From NCBI RefSeq assembly GCF_030403435.1, contig NZ_JAUEPH010000004.1, positions 186,001 through 250,000 of the forward strand: a stretch of DNA of 64,000 nucleotides. The letters run 5' to 3'. Source of the stretch: Algoriphagus sediminis. Lineage in GTDB: Bacteria > Bacteroidota > Bacteroidia > Cytophagales > Cyclobacteriaceae. The translations under genes and the position numbers were made by a program. This document shows, piece after piece, positions 26,894 to 35,765 of the stretch (position 1 is its first letter; each line of letters opens with the position of its first letter). The notes beneath the pieces are model-generated. The model made no database searches, was not told the origin of the DNA, and worked only from the letters and a program-made list of their open reading frames with translations.

Positions 26894-26908
26894 AAAATTT
26901 AATTTCAA
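26879..26908 (-). promoter_or_regulatory. Bacteroidota-type promoter of alkB-tetR
   Basis: On the minus strand: TTG (26908-26906), a 19-base spacer, then TATTTTTG (26886-26879). Both elements and the spacing match the Bacteroidota primary sigma consensus exactly. The start of transcription would fall near 26872, about 38 bases before the alkB ATG. Confidence 0.7.
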
Positions 26909-26937
26909 AGAGAAATTCAAAAGCTCTAATTTTAACT

Positions 26938-27459
26938 ATGAGCCAATTTGAAAACCGATTAAAAAGCGGTCACCCGAATTCGCTGGGGGACACTGTGAAA
27001 ATTGTAGAGGAGGTGTAAAAAGAACCTGTGCGATTTAAAGAGCTATTTAATTGTTTTTTCAGCGATGAGGAAGTGATCAGACTCAGGACCTCAAACTCCA
27101 TGAAAAGGATTTGTAAAGAGAATAAAAGCCTTCTTCTCCCTTTTATTGATCGTTTCTTGAATGAGGTTTCAGAAATCGACCAAGCCTCTGTTCAATGGAC
27201 ATTATCCCAGCTTTTTGGTTCACTTCAAAAAGAAATGAGCAAAGATCAAATCTAAAAGGCCAAGAAAATAATGAAGTCCAATCTTGCTAATCATGAAGAT
27301 TGGATTGTATTAACTCAGACCATTGAAACCTTGAGGAATTGGGCTAAAAAAGAGCCAAATCTAAAGGCATGGATTCTTCCACATTTGGAAAGGCTTTCAC
27401 TAGATTCCAGAAAAGCAGTTTCTGGTAAAGCCAAAAAAATGAAGGACAATCTAAGCTAG
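26938..27459 (+). pseudogene. Helical-repeat (HEAT-like) protein broken by two in-frame stops
   Basis: One continuous 174-codon frame runs from ATG 26938 to TAG 27457-27459, interrupted by TAA at 27016-27018 and TAA at 27253-27255. The reading before, between and after the stops is coherent: GDTVKIVEEV, then KEPVRFKELFNCFFSDEEVI, then MKSNLANHEDWIVL and later AWILPHLERLSLDSRKAVS. The paired helices resemble HEAT or ARM repeat proteins related to DNA alkylation repair scaffolds; the exact family is uncertain. Two independent nonsense changes make a sequencing error unlikely, so this is best read as a true pseudogene. It stands divergently from alkB. Confidence 0.7.
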
Positions 27460-27631
27460 ATTTTCGGATTGGAACTTATGCTATACACAACGCATCCTTC
27501 ACCAGTTATAAAAAATCATATCATTTTTAAGCTGAAAATTTCTAGTATTTGATAAGCAGAAGCAGTTTTTACCCTGAAAATCAATCTGTACAAAGTGTAT
27601 TAATTATCAACCTTTAAACCCATCCAACACT

Positions 27632-29293
27632 ATGAAACTATTTTCTAAAATCACCTTGGGAACGGCGACTGCAATAGTCGCAGGATTAATATCCTGTAGT
27701 CAGCCTAACCAAACCACGGAACAGTCCGTGGGTATTGATCCGGATGAGCAGCAATTATTAATTGGAGATGATATTGCCATAGCTGACACTGAATATGGAA
27801 AAGTTCAGGGCTTTATCCTTCGAGGTATTTACAATTTTCGTGGCATACCCTACGGTGATGATACAGGAGGCGAAAATCGCTTTATGCCACCCCAACCACC
27901 CAGGCCATGGACAGAGACCTACCCCGCTCTTTGGTGGGGAAATACTGCTCCACAAATAATGGATAACAGATATGCCAATACCCATTATTCCTTTGCTGAT
28001 CATTGGAATTATGATGATGTGAGTGAAGACTGCCTAAAACTAAACGTTTGGACTCCTGCACTGGCAGATGGTGGAAAACGTCCAGTTCTTGTTTGGCTTC
28101 ATGGCGGTGGCTTTACCAATGGAAATGGGATTGAGCAGGATGGATACAATGGTGAAAACTTAAGCCGCAAGGGTGATATTGTTTTTGTTTCCATTAACCA
28201 CCGCTTAGGTCCAATCGGTTTTTCTGATCTTTCAGCGGTAGGCGATGAAAAATATGCTCACTCAGGAAATGTAGGTGCCCTCGATATGGTGGCAGCCTTA
28301 GAATGGGTCAGAGATAATATTGAGAATTTCGGAGGTGATCCAGGAAATGTAACTATCATGGGTCAGTCAGGTGGCGGCGCCAAGGTCAATATCCTTATGG
28401 GAATGCCTGAAGCTAAAGGTTTGTTTCACAAAGCAGTCCCTTTAAGTGGTTCAACCATTCAGGCACAACCTCAGGAAAATTCCCAAAAGCTGGGCGAATA
28501 TGTTTTGGCGGAAGCAGGTCTACAACCTTCCGAAATCGGAAAATTACAGGAAATACCCTGGAAAGAATACCTTTTGATCGCAAACCGTGCGGCTCAAAAA
28601 TTCAGAGAAGAAAATCAAATGACTGGCTTCAGAGGTGGATTTTCTCCTGTAGCAGATGGCATTCACATTCCCGAAGGTCAGTTTTTTGATGGAGAGTTAT
28701 CTTCAGATATTCCTATGCTGATCAGCAGTACATTTCATGAGTGGGCTATGAGTAGAACGAGTCCTGAAATGGAGAATATTGATCGTGAGGGAGCCATTGA
28801 ATCCCTATCGGGGAATATGGGCTTCAGAGCAGGCCTAGGGGACAGAGCAGAAGAAGTCTATGATGGATATGCTGCTGTATTTCCTGAGGCCAAGCCTATT
28901 GAAATCATGGCACTTATTGCGTCTAATCGTTCGGGTCTAGTTGAAACAGCAAATGCAAAGGCTAGTCAGGAAGCTCCGGTTTATGTGGCTTGGTTCGGTT
29001 GGGAACCACCTTTATATAATAACCGTATGCGTGCTTTTCATTGCCTGGACATTTCATTTTGGTTCTACAATACAGACCTCATGCTAACTCATAGCGGTGG
29101 CGGAAAACGTCCGAGAGAATTGGCAGAAAAGATGTCTGACGCCTTGCTTGCATTTATGCGAACTGGCAACCCCAATGTGCCTTCACTTCCTGAATGGCCT
29201 GAATATACCATTGAGAATGGAGAAACAATGATCCTAGACGATCAGAGTGAAGTAAAAAATGATCCCGATAGAGCAGCAAGAGCATTACTTTAA
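27632..29293 (+). CDS. Type-B carboxylesterase lipoprotein, copy 1
   Basis: 553 residues. The lipoprotein signal ends at IVAGLISC (Cys22). The carboxylesterase/lipase type-B domain follows: oxyanion block LVWLHGGGFTNGNG, nucleophile motif GQSGGGA (Ser246) and catalytic His470 in AFHCLD. The usual GESAG core has an extra Gly at the Ala position. It likely hydrolyses esters at the outer surface or in the periplasm; the substrate is unknown. The second carboxylesterase starts 4 bases after the stop, so both are one transcription unit. Confidence 0.85.
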   Translation: MKLFSKITLGTATAIVAGLISCSQPNQTTEQSVGIDPDEQQLLIGDDIAIADTEYGKVQGFILRGIYNFRGIPYGDDTGGENRFMPPQPPRPWTETYPALWWGNTAPQIMDNRYANTHYSFADHWNYDDVSEDCLKLNVWTPALADGGKRPVLVWLHGGGFTNGNGIEQDGYNGENLSRKGDIVFVSINHRLGPIGFSDLSAVGDEKYAHSGNVGALDMVAALEWVRDNIENFGGDPGNVTIMGQSGGGAKVNILMGMPEAKGLFHKAVPLSGSTIQAQPQENSQKLGEYVLAEAGLQPSEIGKLQEIPWKEYLLIANRAAQKFREENQMTGFRGGFSPVADGIHIPEGQFFDGELSSDIPMLISSTFHEWAMSRTSPEMENIDREGAIESLSGNMGFRAGLGDRAEEVYDGYAAVFPEAKPIEIMALIASNRSGLVETANAKASQEAPVYVAWFGWEPPLYNNRMRAFHCLDISFWFYNTDLMLTHSGGGKRPRELAEKMSDALLAFMRTGNPNVPSLPEWPEYTIENGETMILDDQSEVKNDPDRAARALL

Positions 29294-29297
29294 GGAA

Positions 29298-30863
29298 ATG
29301 TTGAAATCAAGAGCTGTTTTACTGCTTATCCTTTGTGCTTTCGCTTCCTGCGCAATGAATGAAAATGGAATTAATGAAACTGTGGAGGTCACAGGAGGAA
29401 CCATTGAAGGATACTTCGATGAGGAGACGTCACTTTATGTTTACAAAGGAATTCCATTTGCGGCCCCTCCTACGGAGGAATTGAGATGGAAGGCCCCTCA
29501 AGCGGTTATTCCTTGGGAAGGAAAAAAGGAAACCAAGGAATTTGGACCTAGTCCCATGCAACAGAAACCTCAACCCTTTATGTTTTGGTCATCTGAGTTT
29601 CTCATTCCAGAGGAGCCCATTAGCGAAGATTGCCTTTTCCTAAATGTTTGGACCGGTGCAAAAGATATCACAGAGAAGAGACCCGTTATGGTCTACATCT
29701 ATGGCGGTGGTTTTCAATCTGGTGGAGCAGGTTGCCCAATTTATGATGGGTCAGGCATGGCCGAAAAAGGAGTGGTATTCGTAAGCATCAATTATCGAGT
29801 CGGGCCATTCGGATTCCTGGCACATCCAGATTTAACCGATGAATCGGATTATGGAGCTTCTGGAAATTATGCACTTCTTGATATGATAGCCGCCCTAAAA
29901 TGGGTTCAGGAAAATATAGATTCTTTTGGTGGAGATCCCGATAATGTAACCATCGCTGGTCAGTCAGCAGGAGCTTTTAGTGTAAACTTTCTGACCGCTT
30001 CTCCTTTAGCTTCAGGACTTTTCCATAGGGCTATCGCCCAAAGCGGGGCTAGTTTTCATTCTGGCCCATTACGTGGTTCTCTAAACTTGGAAATGGCAGA
30101 AGAAATAGGAAGTTCGTTTGCAGAAAGTCTTGGAGCTGAATCCATTGAAGAAATGAGAGAACTGTCGGCCGAAGACATTCTAAATGCACCAGGAGCAAGG
30201 TTAACTCCGTTTGTGGATGGATATGTCCTCGAGGAATCAATTATGGATACTTACCAAAATCTGAATCAGAGTGATGTCCCAATGCTTATTGGCTGGAATA
30301 AAGATGATATTCTAGGCGGTGCATCACTTGACGAAAATGCCTTTCATGAAATGGTAAGCAACAGGTTTGGTGATCTTTCGGAAGACTTTTACTCGGCCTA
30401 CCCTACTTCAAATGAAGAGGAAGTACGAAACACGCAATTGGAAATGAGTCGTGATGAGGCTTTCGCAATTCAAGTTTACACCTGGGGGAAAATCCAGAGT
30501 AATCTGGGTAAATCCCCTATTTACATGTATAATTTTAACAGAGGCTTACCTGCATACAATGAAGAAACCGCTTTCGGAGCATTTCACTCAGGTGAAATTG
30601 TTTACGCATATGACAATTTGCACACTTTGGATAGGCCATGGGAAGCGGTGGACCATGAGATTGCTGAAATGATGTCGGACTATTGGGTGAATTTTGCCGC
30701 TACTGGAAATCCAAATGGTGAGAATCTACCCGAATGGAAGCCATTCGAGGAAGACGAGCAATCAGTTTTAGTGTTTTCTGAGGAAACCCGCTCGGTTGAG
30801 TTGCCTATTAAGGCAAAGCTTAATTTCTGGGAAAAATTTTATCAGGCCTCAAATGAAGATTGA
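29298..30863 (+). CDS. Type-B carboxylesterase lipoprotein, copy 2
   Basis: 521 residues from the ATG at 29298, which directly begins a lipoprotein signal (LLLILCAFASC, Cys18) and has AAGGA just upstream; an in-frame ATG at 29259 would put 13 residues before the signal and overlap the previous gene. The type-B esterase fold is complete: VYIYGGGFQSGG, nucleophile GQSAGAF (Ser223), and His430 in AFHSGEIVYAYDN. The two esterases are clear paralogues but differ throughout. A strong terminator follows about 87 bases downstream. Confidence 0.87.
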   Translation: MLKSRAVLLLILCAFASCAMNENGINETVEVTGGTIEGYFDEETSLYVYKGIPFAAPPTEELRWKAPQAVIPWEGKKETKEFGPSPMQQKPQPFMFWSSEFLIPEEPISEDCLFLNVWTGAKDITEKRPVMVYIYGGGFQSGGAGCPIYDGSGMAEKGVVFVSINYRVGPFGFLAHPDLTDESDYGASGNYALLDMIAALKWVQENIDSFGGDPDNVTIAGQSAGAFSVNFLTASPLASGLFHRAIAQSGASFHSGPLRGSLNLEMAEEIGSSFAESLGAESIEEMRELSAEDILNAPGARLTPFVDGYVLEESIMDTYQNLNQSDVPMLIGWNKDDILGGASLDENAFHEMVSNRFGDLSEDFYSAYPTSNEEEVRNTQLEMSRDEAFAIQVYTWGKIQSNLGKSPIYMYNFNRGLPAYNEETAFGAFHSGEIVYAYDNLHTLDRPWEAVDHEIAEMMSDYWVNFAATGNPNGENLPEWKPFEEDEQSVLVFSEETRSVELPIKAKLNFWEKFYQASNED

Positions 30864-30949
30864 TCAAAAATTGAATAATACTTGAATTAAGTTGCCATGA
30901 AGATTGAAGCGGCATTGATCTTTAATTCAAGCCTCAAGTTATCAAACAA

Positions 30950-30982
30950 AAAAGCCAGACAATTCAGAATTGTCTGGCTTTT
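30950..30982. terminator. Bidirectional rho-independent terminator
   Basis: AAAAGCCAGACAATT (30950-30964) and its exact complement (30968-30982) form a 15-bp stem with a 3-base loop, ending in TTTT on either strand. It separates the convergent esterase and lipoprotein genes. Confidence 0.88.
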
Positions 30983-31004
30983 AAATTTTTGCTAAGGGCT
31001 TGGC

Positions 31005-31607
31005 TTAGCTAATGATTAAGTTGAAAGTGAGGTCAAAATCTGTATCACCATCATTTGCTCCAGTAGAGCAAGTTTTAATGTCTGGCTGATGCTGAAGTCT
31101 CACTCGGAATGTACCTGTTTGAGCGCTTCCTGCGGTCCATGTAGTTTCCAAGCCTAGGTTACATCCATTTCCATCCTGGTCATTATAGTCTACAGGGTCT
31201 CCAGCATTATCAATATTTCCGTTTCCAGTTGGGTTTGCAAAAGCACCTTCAGTAAATCCGTAGAAAAGTTGATGCTCATCATCTTCTTCAGCAATCTCCT
31301 CACCAATATCTTCTGGATCTGTAGGATCCTGACGATCTAGAATTTCATAAGTCAAAATATAAGTTGCATCAGCTGCAAGTTCAATATCATCAAGCACTTG
31401 AATTGGCTGTGCTCCGATACCATCTGGATCTACCGCTCTGGCAGTAACTGTAGAATTATCTGCGGTATTAGTGAAAACCAATGTCACATCCGTAATTAGT
31501 TCAGTGGTGTTTTCTGGTTCTGGGGCATCATCATCACATGCTGTGAAGAAAAATCCAGAGCCTAGAATAAGTAGGGTAATCGATAAATAGTTTTTAAGGT
31601 TTCTCAT
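31005..31607 (-). CDS. Acidic lipoprotein paired with a TonB receptor
   Basis: 200 residues. The lipoprotein signal ends at GSGFFFTAC (Cys24) and is followed by an acidic stretch (DDDAPEPEN). The core is beta-rich, with an EDIGEEIAEEDDEHQLFY segment and a later DYNDQDGNGCNLGLETTW. This pattern matches Flavobacteria proteins often labelled 'type 1 periplasmic binding fold superfamily' that sit beside a TonB-dependent receptor. The acidic/His segment could bind metal, which is inference. It lies 64 bases downstream of the receptor gene but has its own promoter, with an operator-like motif over the -33 element. Confidence 0.72.
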   Translation of the reverse strand: MRNLKNYLSITLLILGSGFFFTACDDDAPEPENTTELITDVTLVFTNTADNSTVTARAVDPDGIGAQPIQVLDDIELAADATYILTYEILDRQDPTDPEDIGEEIAEEDDEHQLFYGFTEGAFANPTGNGNIDNAGDPVDYNDQDGNGCNLGLETTWTAGSAQTGTFRVRLQHQPDIKTCSTGANDGDTDFDLTFNLIIS

Positions 31608-31631
31608 GGTAAATTAATAGTTTAGAAGTAG

Positions 31632-31663
31632 CAAAGGTAATTAAAAAAAACCTAATGCATCAA
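31632..31663 (-). promoter_or_regulatory. Promoter of the acidic lipoprotein gene
   Basis: On the minus strand: TTG (31663-31661), a 21-base spacer, then TACCTTTG (31639-31632), an exact TAnnTTTG match. The ATG lies 24 bases further on. Confidence 0.5.
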
Positions 31664-31671
31664 GGTTGCAT
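31655..31671. promoter_or_regulatory. Operator-like motif ATGCAT-N5-TTGCAT
   Basis: TGCA cores 11 bases apart sit over the -33 element of the lipoprotein promoter. AATGCA and TGCATT also form inverted arms (31654-31659 and 31667-31672). The same spacing (TTGCAA-N5-TTGCAA) occurs at the TonB receptor promoter, suggesting one shared regulator. Confidence 0.45.
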
Positions 31672-34077
31672 TTAGAAATTATAGTTAAATGTGATGAGCA
31701 CGTTTCTGCCTAGATCATCGGCAAATAACCACATTTGATTGAGGTAATCTCTATAGGAAGTATTGAGCATGTTCCTTACTTCTACTTGTCCACCCAGCTT
31801 CCCTTTCTTCCATTGCCAAAGCACATTAGCCAAAAAATATCCATCTGGAGCGTCTTTCCAATCAAAAATTTCAGCATCCAGATTAAACTCTTCTTCCCCA
31901 CTAAGGAGGTCATCGGGAGAAACTGTTCTTGGGGCTTGAAATTGCCTGAACGTATAAGAGGTACTCAGGATTAATTTGGATTCATCTAAATTAAGAAATG
32001 ATGGGGTATCCCAAGAGATCTCAGCATTTACATTTATCGGCGGCTGATTAATCAGTGGCTCATTCCTCTCCACATTCTTAGACCAAAGAAAACTAGCCCC
32101 AAAATTACCACGTACATTTTTAGAAAATTCCCGTCGGTAAGTGATATCCGCTCCTAGAAAAAGCGCGTCTGACTGATCATAAATATAAATTGGGCCAGGG
32201 CCCCAGAAAAAAGATCCAAGACCACCTGGCCTAAGAAAAATAAAATTATCGATGTAATTCACATACCCGGTTAAGGCAAGATCATGCTCGCCTTTTCTAT
32301 ATCTGAATTCATTAATCCACTTCACTCCCTTTTCAGCATTGACTTCTTTATCCTGACCGGTTAGAACCCTATCGGTACTAAGCTGTCCATCCTCATCTGC
32401 TTCATATCGCCACAGCCCATATTCTATTCTAAAGCCAGCCTGGCCAAAACTGTAAAGCTCGGCCATGTTTGGTGCTCGCCACGCAGTTCCTAAGTTTGTT
32501 CTGAAATTCCATTCTGGGGAAAGATCCCTGACTATACCTAGAGTAGCGGTCAAATTGGTAAATGAGAATTCATTTGTATATATACTCTGATCACGTTCTC
32601 TACCTCTTACCGAATTAAATTCATGATCCAACCTCAGCCCCAATTCATAGGTACTCTTCCCCTTTTGTAAACTCTCTATAGCAAAGATACTTGTCCTGTA
32701 GTTATTATAATTTGGGATAAAAGGCGAAGTGCCTGTTCCTGGATTATTGTCATTATTTTGGGAGAAAAACTGGACTCCAACTGATCCGGACATTCCTCCG
32801 ATCTCAGGATGATACCATTCCAATCGGTTATCTGTGGTGTATAGAGTAAGGTCAATAACAGGTAATTCAGCATTCCGTCTTACATCGAATTCTCTTCTAT
32901 TATTTACCTGATAGCTAGCAAGTAGCTCAAATTTTCCTACCGACGAATACCAGTCTACCTCAGTTTTAACTAAATGATGGGATAAGTCTTGCCGGGGCTC
33001 ATCTATACTGTAGGTAAAATCCCTCATTAAAATAGGTTCTTCAGCTTCAATGATCTCTGCAAATTTTTCGATAGTTCTTGCTACCGATGGACGAAGAACC
33101 CCAAGTGTTTGATCTACAAAGCTGTAATAAGCCTTGAAGTCCCATTGAGGTAAATGATACCTGAAGCCGGCGTTTGCCGAGTATTCCTCCATTCCGGTAT
33201 TGTACAGAAGGTAATCTCTGGTACTTCTATCTCCGACTTTTCTAAAATTACCACCCAAATGATAGCTAAACTTCTCTTTACCCTCTCCATAAAAGGCATT
33301 TGCATTATATCCACGACCATTTGTTTGATATCCGGCAGTAACCCCTCCATAACTCTCCTGAGAAAGCCTAAGCGGGTTTCCTTCCACCACTACTACTCCA
33401 CCTAAAGCTTCAGAGCCATATCGAACCCCGGCGGCTCCTTTAATGACCGAAATATTATCTGCACCGGTGATATCAATTTCAGGGGCATGCTTCGCTCCCC
33501 AATTTTGGAACCCATGCTTCACATTATTATTGATGATCAGAATTCGGTTTCCATATAGTCCATGGATCACCGGAAGCTGCACATTCGAACCAAGAGAAGT
33601 AAAAGTCACCCCTTGAACATCACCAATAGCCGAGGCCAGGGATTGATTGGTTTTAGCCGAAATGGCTGAGCGACTTAATTTTTCTGCGGTAAGGGATTCC
33701 AATCCACCAACCAATTCACTTCCTTCCACTACCACGCTTTCAAGAAGGTTTTCATCCACCGATAAATAGATCAGGTCGGCATTTTCTTCAGCTTGTCTAT
33801 TTTTGAAATCGTGATGATGTATGACGGATTTATAACCTAGCAGAATCACTTCAAAATCCAGCTCGTCCTCACAAATTCCAGTTAAGGTGAAGTAACCTTC
33901 TTCGTCACTGATAGCCGAATATTTGGCCTTCCGATCTTTTATGACAGCATAGGCAAGTGGAAGACCAGATTCCTGATCTAGAACTCTCCCATTGATGACC
34001 TTATCACATTCACTCTGAGCGAATGATGACAATGCCAAGAATAATCCGAGAAATATGAAAGAAATCCTAAGCCTCAT
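31672..34077 (-). CDS. TonB-dependent outer membrane receptor, probable metal uptake
   Basis: 801 residues. After the signal peptide (cleavage near FAQSE, residue 21) comes a carboxypeptidase-regulatory domain (about 25-105, INGRVLDQESGLPLAYAVI), then the plug (about 120-240) and the 22-strand barrel ending LITFNYNF. The plug contains FQNWGAKHAPEIDI and SVIKGAAGVRYGSEALGG, as in ZnuD-like receptors, and the linker has a His cluster (VIHHHDF). These His-rich elements and the partner lipoprotein point to zinc or another metal as substrate, by inference. The promoter and a TTGCAA repeat cluster lie 106-160 bases upstream. Confidence 0.87.
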   Translation of the reverse strand: MRLRISFIFLGLFLALSSFAQSECDKVINGRVLDQESGLPLAYAVIKDRKAKYSAISDEEGYFTLTGICEDELDFEVILLGYKSVIHHHDFKNRQAEENADLIYLSVDENLLESVVVEGSELVGGLESLTAEKLSRSAISAKTNQSLASAIGDVQGVTFTSLGSNVQLPVIHGLYGNRILIINNNVKHGFQNWGAKHAPEIDITGADNISVIKGAAGVRYGSEALGGVVVVEGNPLRLSQESYGGVTAGYQTNGRGYNANAFYGEGKEKFSYHLGGNFRKVGDRSTRDYLLYNTGMEEYSANAGFRYHLPQWDFKAYYSFVDQTLGVLRPSVARTIEKFAEIIEAEEPILMRDFTYSIDEPRQDLSHHLVKTEVDWYSSVGKFELLASYQVNNRREFDVRRNAELPVIDLTLYTTDNRLEWYHPEIGGMSGSVGVQFFSQNNDNNPGTGTSPFIPNYNNYRTSIFAIESLQKGKSTYELGLRLDHEFNSVRGRERDQSIYTNEFSFTNLTATLGIVRDLSPEWNFRTNLGTAWRAPNMAELYSFGQAGFRIEYGLWRYEADEDGQLSTDRVLTGQDKEVNAEKGVKWINEFRYRKGEHDLALTGYVNYIDNFIFLRPGGLGSFFWGPGPIYIYDQSDALFLGADITYRREFSKNVRGNFGASFLWSKNVERNEPLINQPPINVNAEISWDTPSFLNLDESKLILSTSYTFRQFQAPRTVSPDDLLSGEEEFNLDAEIFDWKDAPDGYFLANVLWQWKKGKLGGQVEVRNMLNTSYRDYLNQMWLFADDLGRNVLITFNYNF

Positions 34078-34182
34078 TCTATTAAAATATGTAAGGAAAA
34101 TTGAGCACGCGACATTTGATGATTTTCAAGAATTAGGCTTTGATCAAATATGGCCCAAAATTATGGCATTCATTTAGTGTTT

Positions 34183-34208
34183 TTGCAATGAAGTTGCAAG
34201 TTTTGCAA
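34183..34208. promoter_or_regulatory. Three TTGCAA hexamers at the TonB receptor promoter
   Basis: TTGCAA occurs at 34183, 34194 and 34203. The first two form TTGCAA-N5-TTGCAA, matching the motif at the lipoprotein promoter. They cover the expected transcription start, and the third overlaps the -7 element, which fits a repressor operator. Confidence 0.5.
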
Positions 34209-34236
34209 AATTAGGGGTGATTTAAGGTATTTACAA
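34206..34236 (-). promoter_or_regulatory. Promoter of the TonB receptor gene
   Basis: On the minus strand: TTG (34236-34234), a 20-base spacer, then TAATTTTG (34213-34206), an exact TAnnTTTG match. The leader would be about 120 bases long. Confidence 0.6.
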
Positions 34237-34407
34237 GTTGATTTATTTAATAACTCTTTCATTGAAAACAAATGGAGCCTTTTCTCTTCCATTGAAAGAT
34301 GAAAGAGACTGAAGATCAAATTTTGATTTAAAGGTTGTTAAGAGATACCCTCCATAACTTTTTGCTTAGCATATTGACGACGGTTTTTTTCAAAAACGTT
34401 AAGATCA

Positions 34408-35697
34408 ATGCGGATATCACTTCTTACTATTGCACTTTTATTTTCTTTGCATATCAGCTTATCTGACGATGATACCTTGGAATGGATAAACGAAAACTCT
34501 ATTGAAATTGAGGATTCGAATCAGAACTCAGAGTTAAAGGAATTTGATAAAGCCGTCCCAGAGCGTTTTAGCAATGCCAAAATTTTCGGCTTTGGGGAAG
34601 CCACGCATAATAGTAAAGAGTTCTTTGACCTAAAGGCCAAATTTTTTAGGTATCTGGTTGAAAATCAGGATGTTAAAACCTTTATTATGGAGGATGCTTT
34701 TCAAGCTGAAAAGGGAATAAACGAATGGATTTCAGGAGGTGAGGGAGAGAAAGAAACCATCGCAAATAATTTCCACATTGGTTTTTGGTATACAAAAGAG
34801 GTGGTGAATTTACTTTTGTGGATGCGTCTGTATAACAAAGGTAGACCTAAAGGCGAGCAGTTGAGGTTTTATGGTATGGACATTCAGTCTGGTAAAGGCT
34901 TGAATAAAGAGATACGAGATTTTGTAAAAAAGAATAATCTAGACATCGATGAAGAATTGCTTGCTATAGCAGACGATAGTTCGAATCAAGTTTTTAATTC
35001 AAACCAGGCTAGAGGTTGGGCTGAGAAACATATGCCCAAACTACGTCAAATTGAAAAATCCATAAATGAATTCAGAGATCTAAACCCTAACCAAAGGGAT
35101 GAAGCGAATGTAGCTTTGCGCAGCATAAATTACCTTATCCAATTCACAAATTATGTCGAACATACTGAAACAGAAATCAGAGATTCGAGCATGTTTGAGA
35201 ATGTAAAATGGATAATTGAGAACCAGACAAAAAATGGAAAAGCCTTTATCTGGGCTCATAATGAACACATCAATAAGGCGGAAATGTATTATTTGGGAAG
35301 CAGGATCAAAAACCTGGGACGACATTTAAAAGATTTTTATAAAGAGGATTATTTCAGCGTTGGTTTTGATTTTGGAGGAGGAAATCTTCGTGGATATATA
35401 AACGATAAAAAAGAAGGTGGTAAATGGAAAAATTATTATGTGCCTGAACCGATTAAAAAAACCTATGCTCAGACACTTTGGAAGGCGGATAAAGAAATCT
35501 TTTTTCTAGATATGAAAGAGGCTCTACTAACAGATCCCACTAATTTCTTTAGCACAAAGAATCGAAATATTCTGGTGGCGGCCGGAGGATATCAGCCAAA
35601 GCCTCTTCACAAGGTGATGGTAAACAAGGTTTATACGGACTTTTATGATGGACTCATTTTTGTAAAAAATGTGTCATTACCCGAGCCCATCAATTAA
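34408..35697 (+). CDS. Erythromycin esterase-like hydrolase
   Basis: 429 residues. A short signal peptide is likely (LLTIALLFSLHISLS). The family blocks are present: FGFGEATHNSKEFF (catalytic His region), FIMEDAFQAEKGINEW, RFYGMDIQSG and FIWAHNEHINK. The domain fills the protein at about the usual length of 400 residues. Characterised members hydrolyse macrolide lactones, but most relatives (including succinoglycan-biosynthesis-like proteins) have other, unknown substrates; resistance should not be assumed. The downstream propeller lipoprotein starts 68 bases after the stop on the same strand. Confidence 0.82.
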   Translation: MRISLLTIALLFSLHISLSDDDTLEWINENSIEIEDSNQNSELKEFDKAVPERFSNAKIFGFGEATHNSKEFFDLKAKFFRYLVENQDVKTFIMEDAFQAEKGINEWISGGEGEKETIANNFHIGFWYTKEVVNLLLWMRLYNKGRPKGEQLRFYGMDIQSGKGLNKEIRDFVKKNNLDIDEELLAIADDSSNQVFNSNQARGWAEKHMPKLRQIEKSINEFRDLNPNQRDEANVALRSINYLIQFTNYVEHTETEIRDSSMFENVKWIIENQTKNGKAFIWAHNEHINKAEMYYLGSRIKNLGRHLKDFYKEDYFSVGFDFGGGNLRGYINDKKEGGKWKNYYVPEPIKKTYAQTLWKADKEIFFLDMKEALLTDPTNFFSTKNRNILVAAGGYQPKPLHKVMVNKVYTDFYDGLIFVKNVSLPEPIN

Positions 35698-35765
35698 GTT
35701 TCTTCCAAATTTATGGTCTTAATATTTTTCAAAAAAGCGATAAGAATATATAAACAATTCAGAAT

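Larger units (their letters stand above)
34078..34407. other. 330-base intergenic region between divergent genes
   Basis: Contains the promoter and TTGCAA cluster of the TonB receptor (34183-34236) on the receptor side. On the erythromycin-esterase side no clear promoter was recognised; a TTG followed 19 bases later by ACTTTTTG (near 34363) is only a weak match. No coding capacity or further repeat was noticed. Confidence 0.6.

Noticed and set aside
23949..27459. Stop-codon reassignment or programmed readthrough explaining the internal stops
   Set aside because: Broken genes cluster in one place, involve TAG, TAA and a frameshift, and intact genes elsewhere end normally at the same codons; decay is simpler.
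34363..34375. Promoter for the erythromycin esterase-like gene (ACTTTTTG)
   Set aside because: Two mismatches to TAnnTTTG at the key TA; too weak to list.
34408..35697. Macrolide resistance call for the erythromycin esterase-like gene
   Set aside because: The family is broad and most members have other or unknown roles; no resistance context is present.
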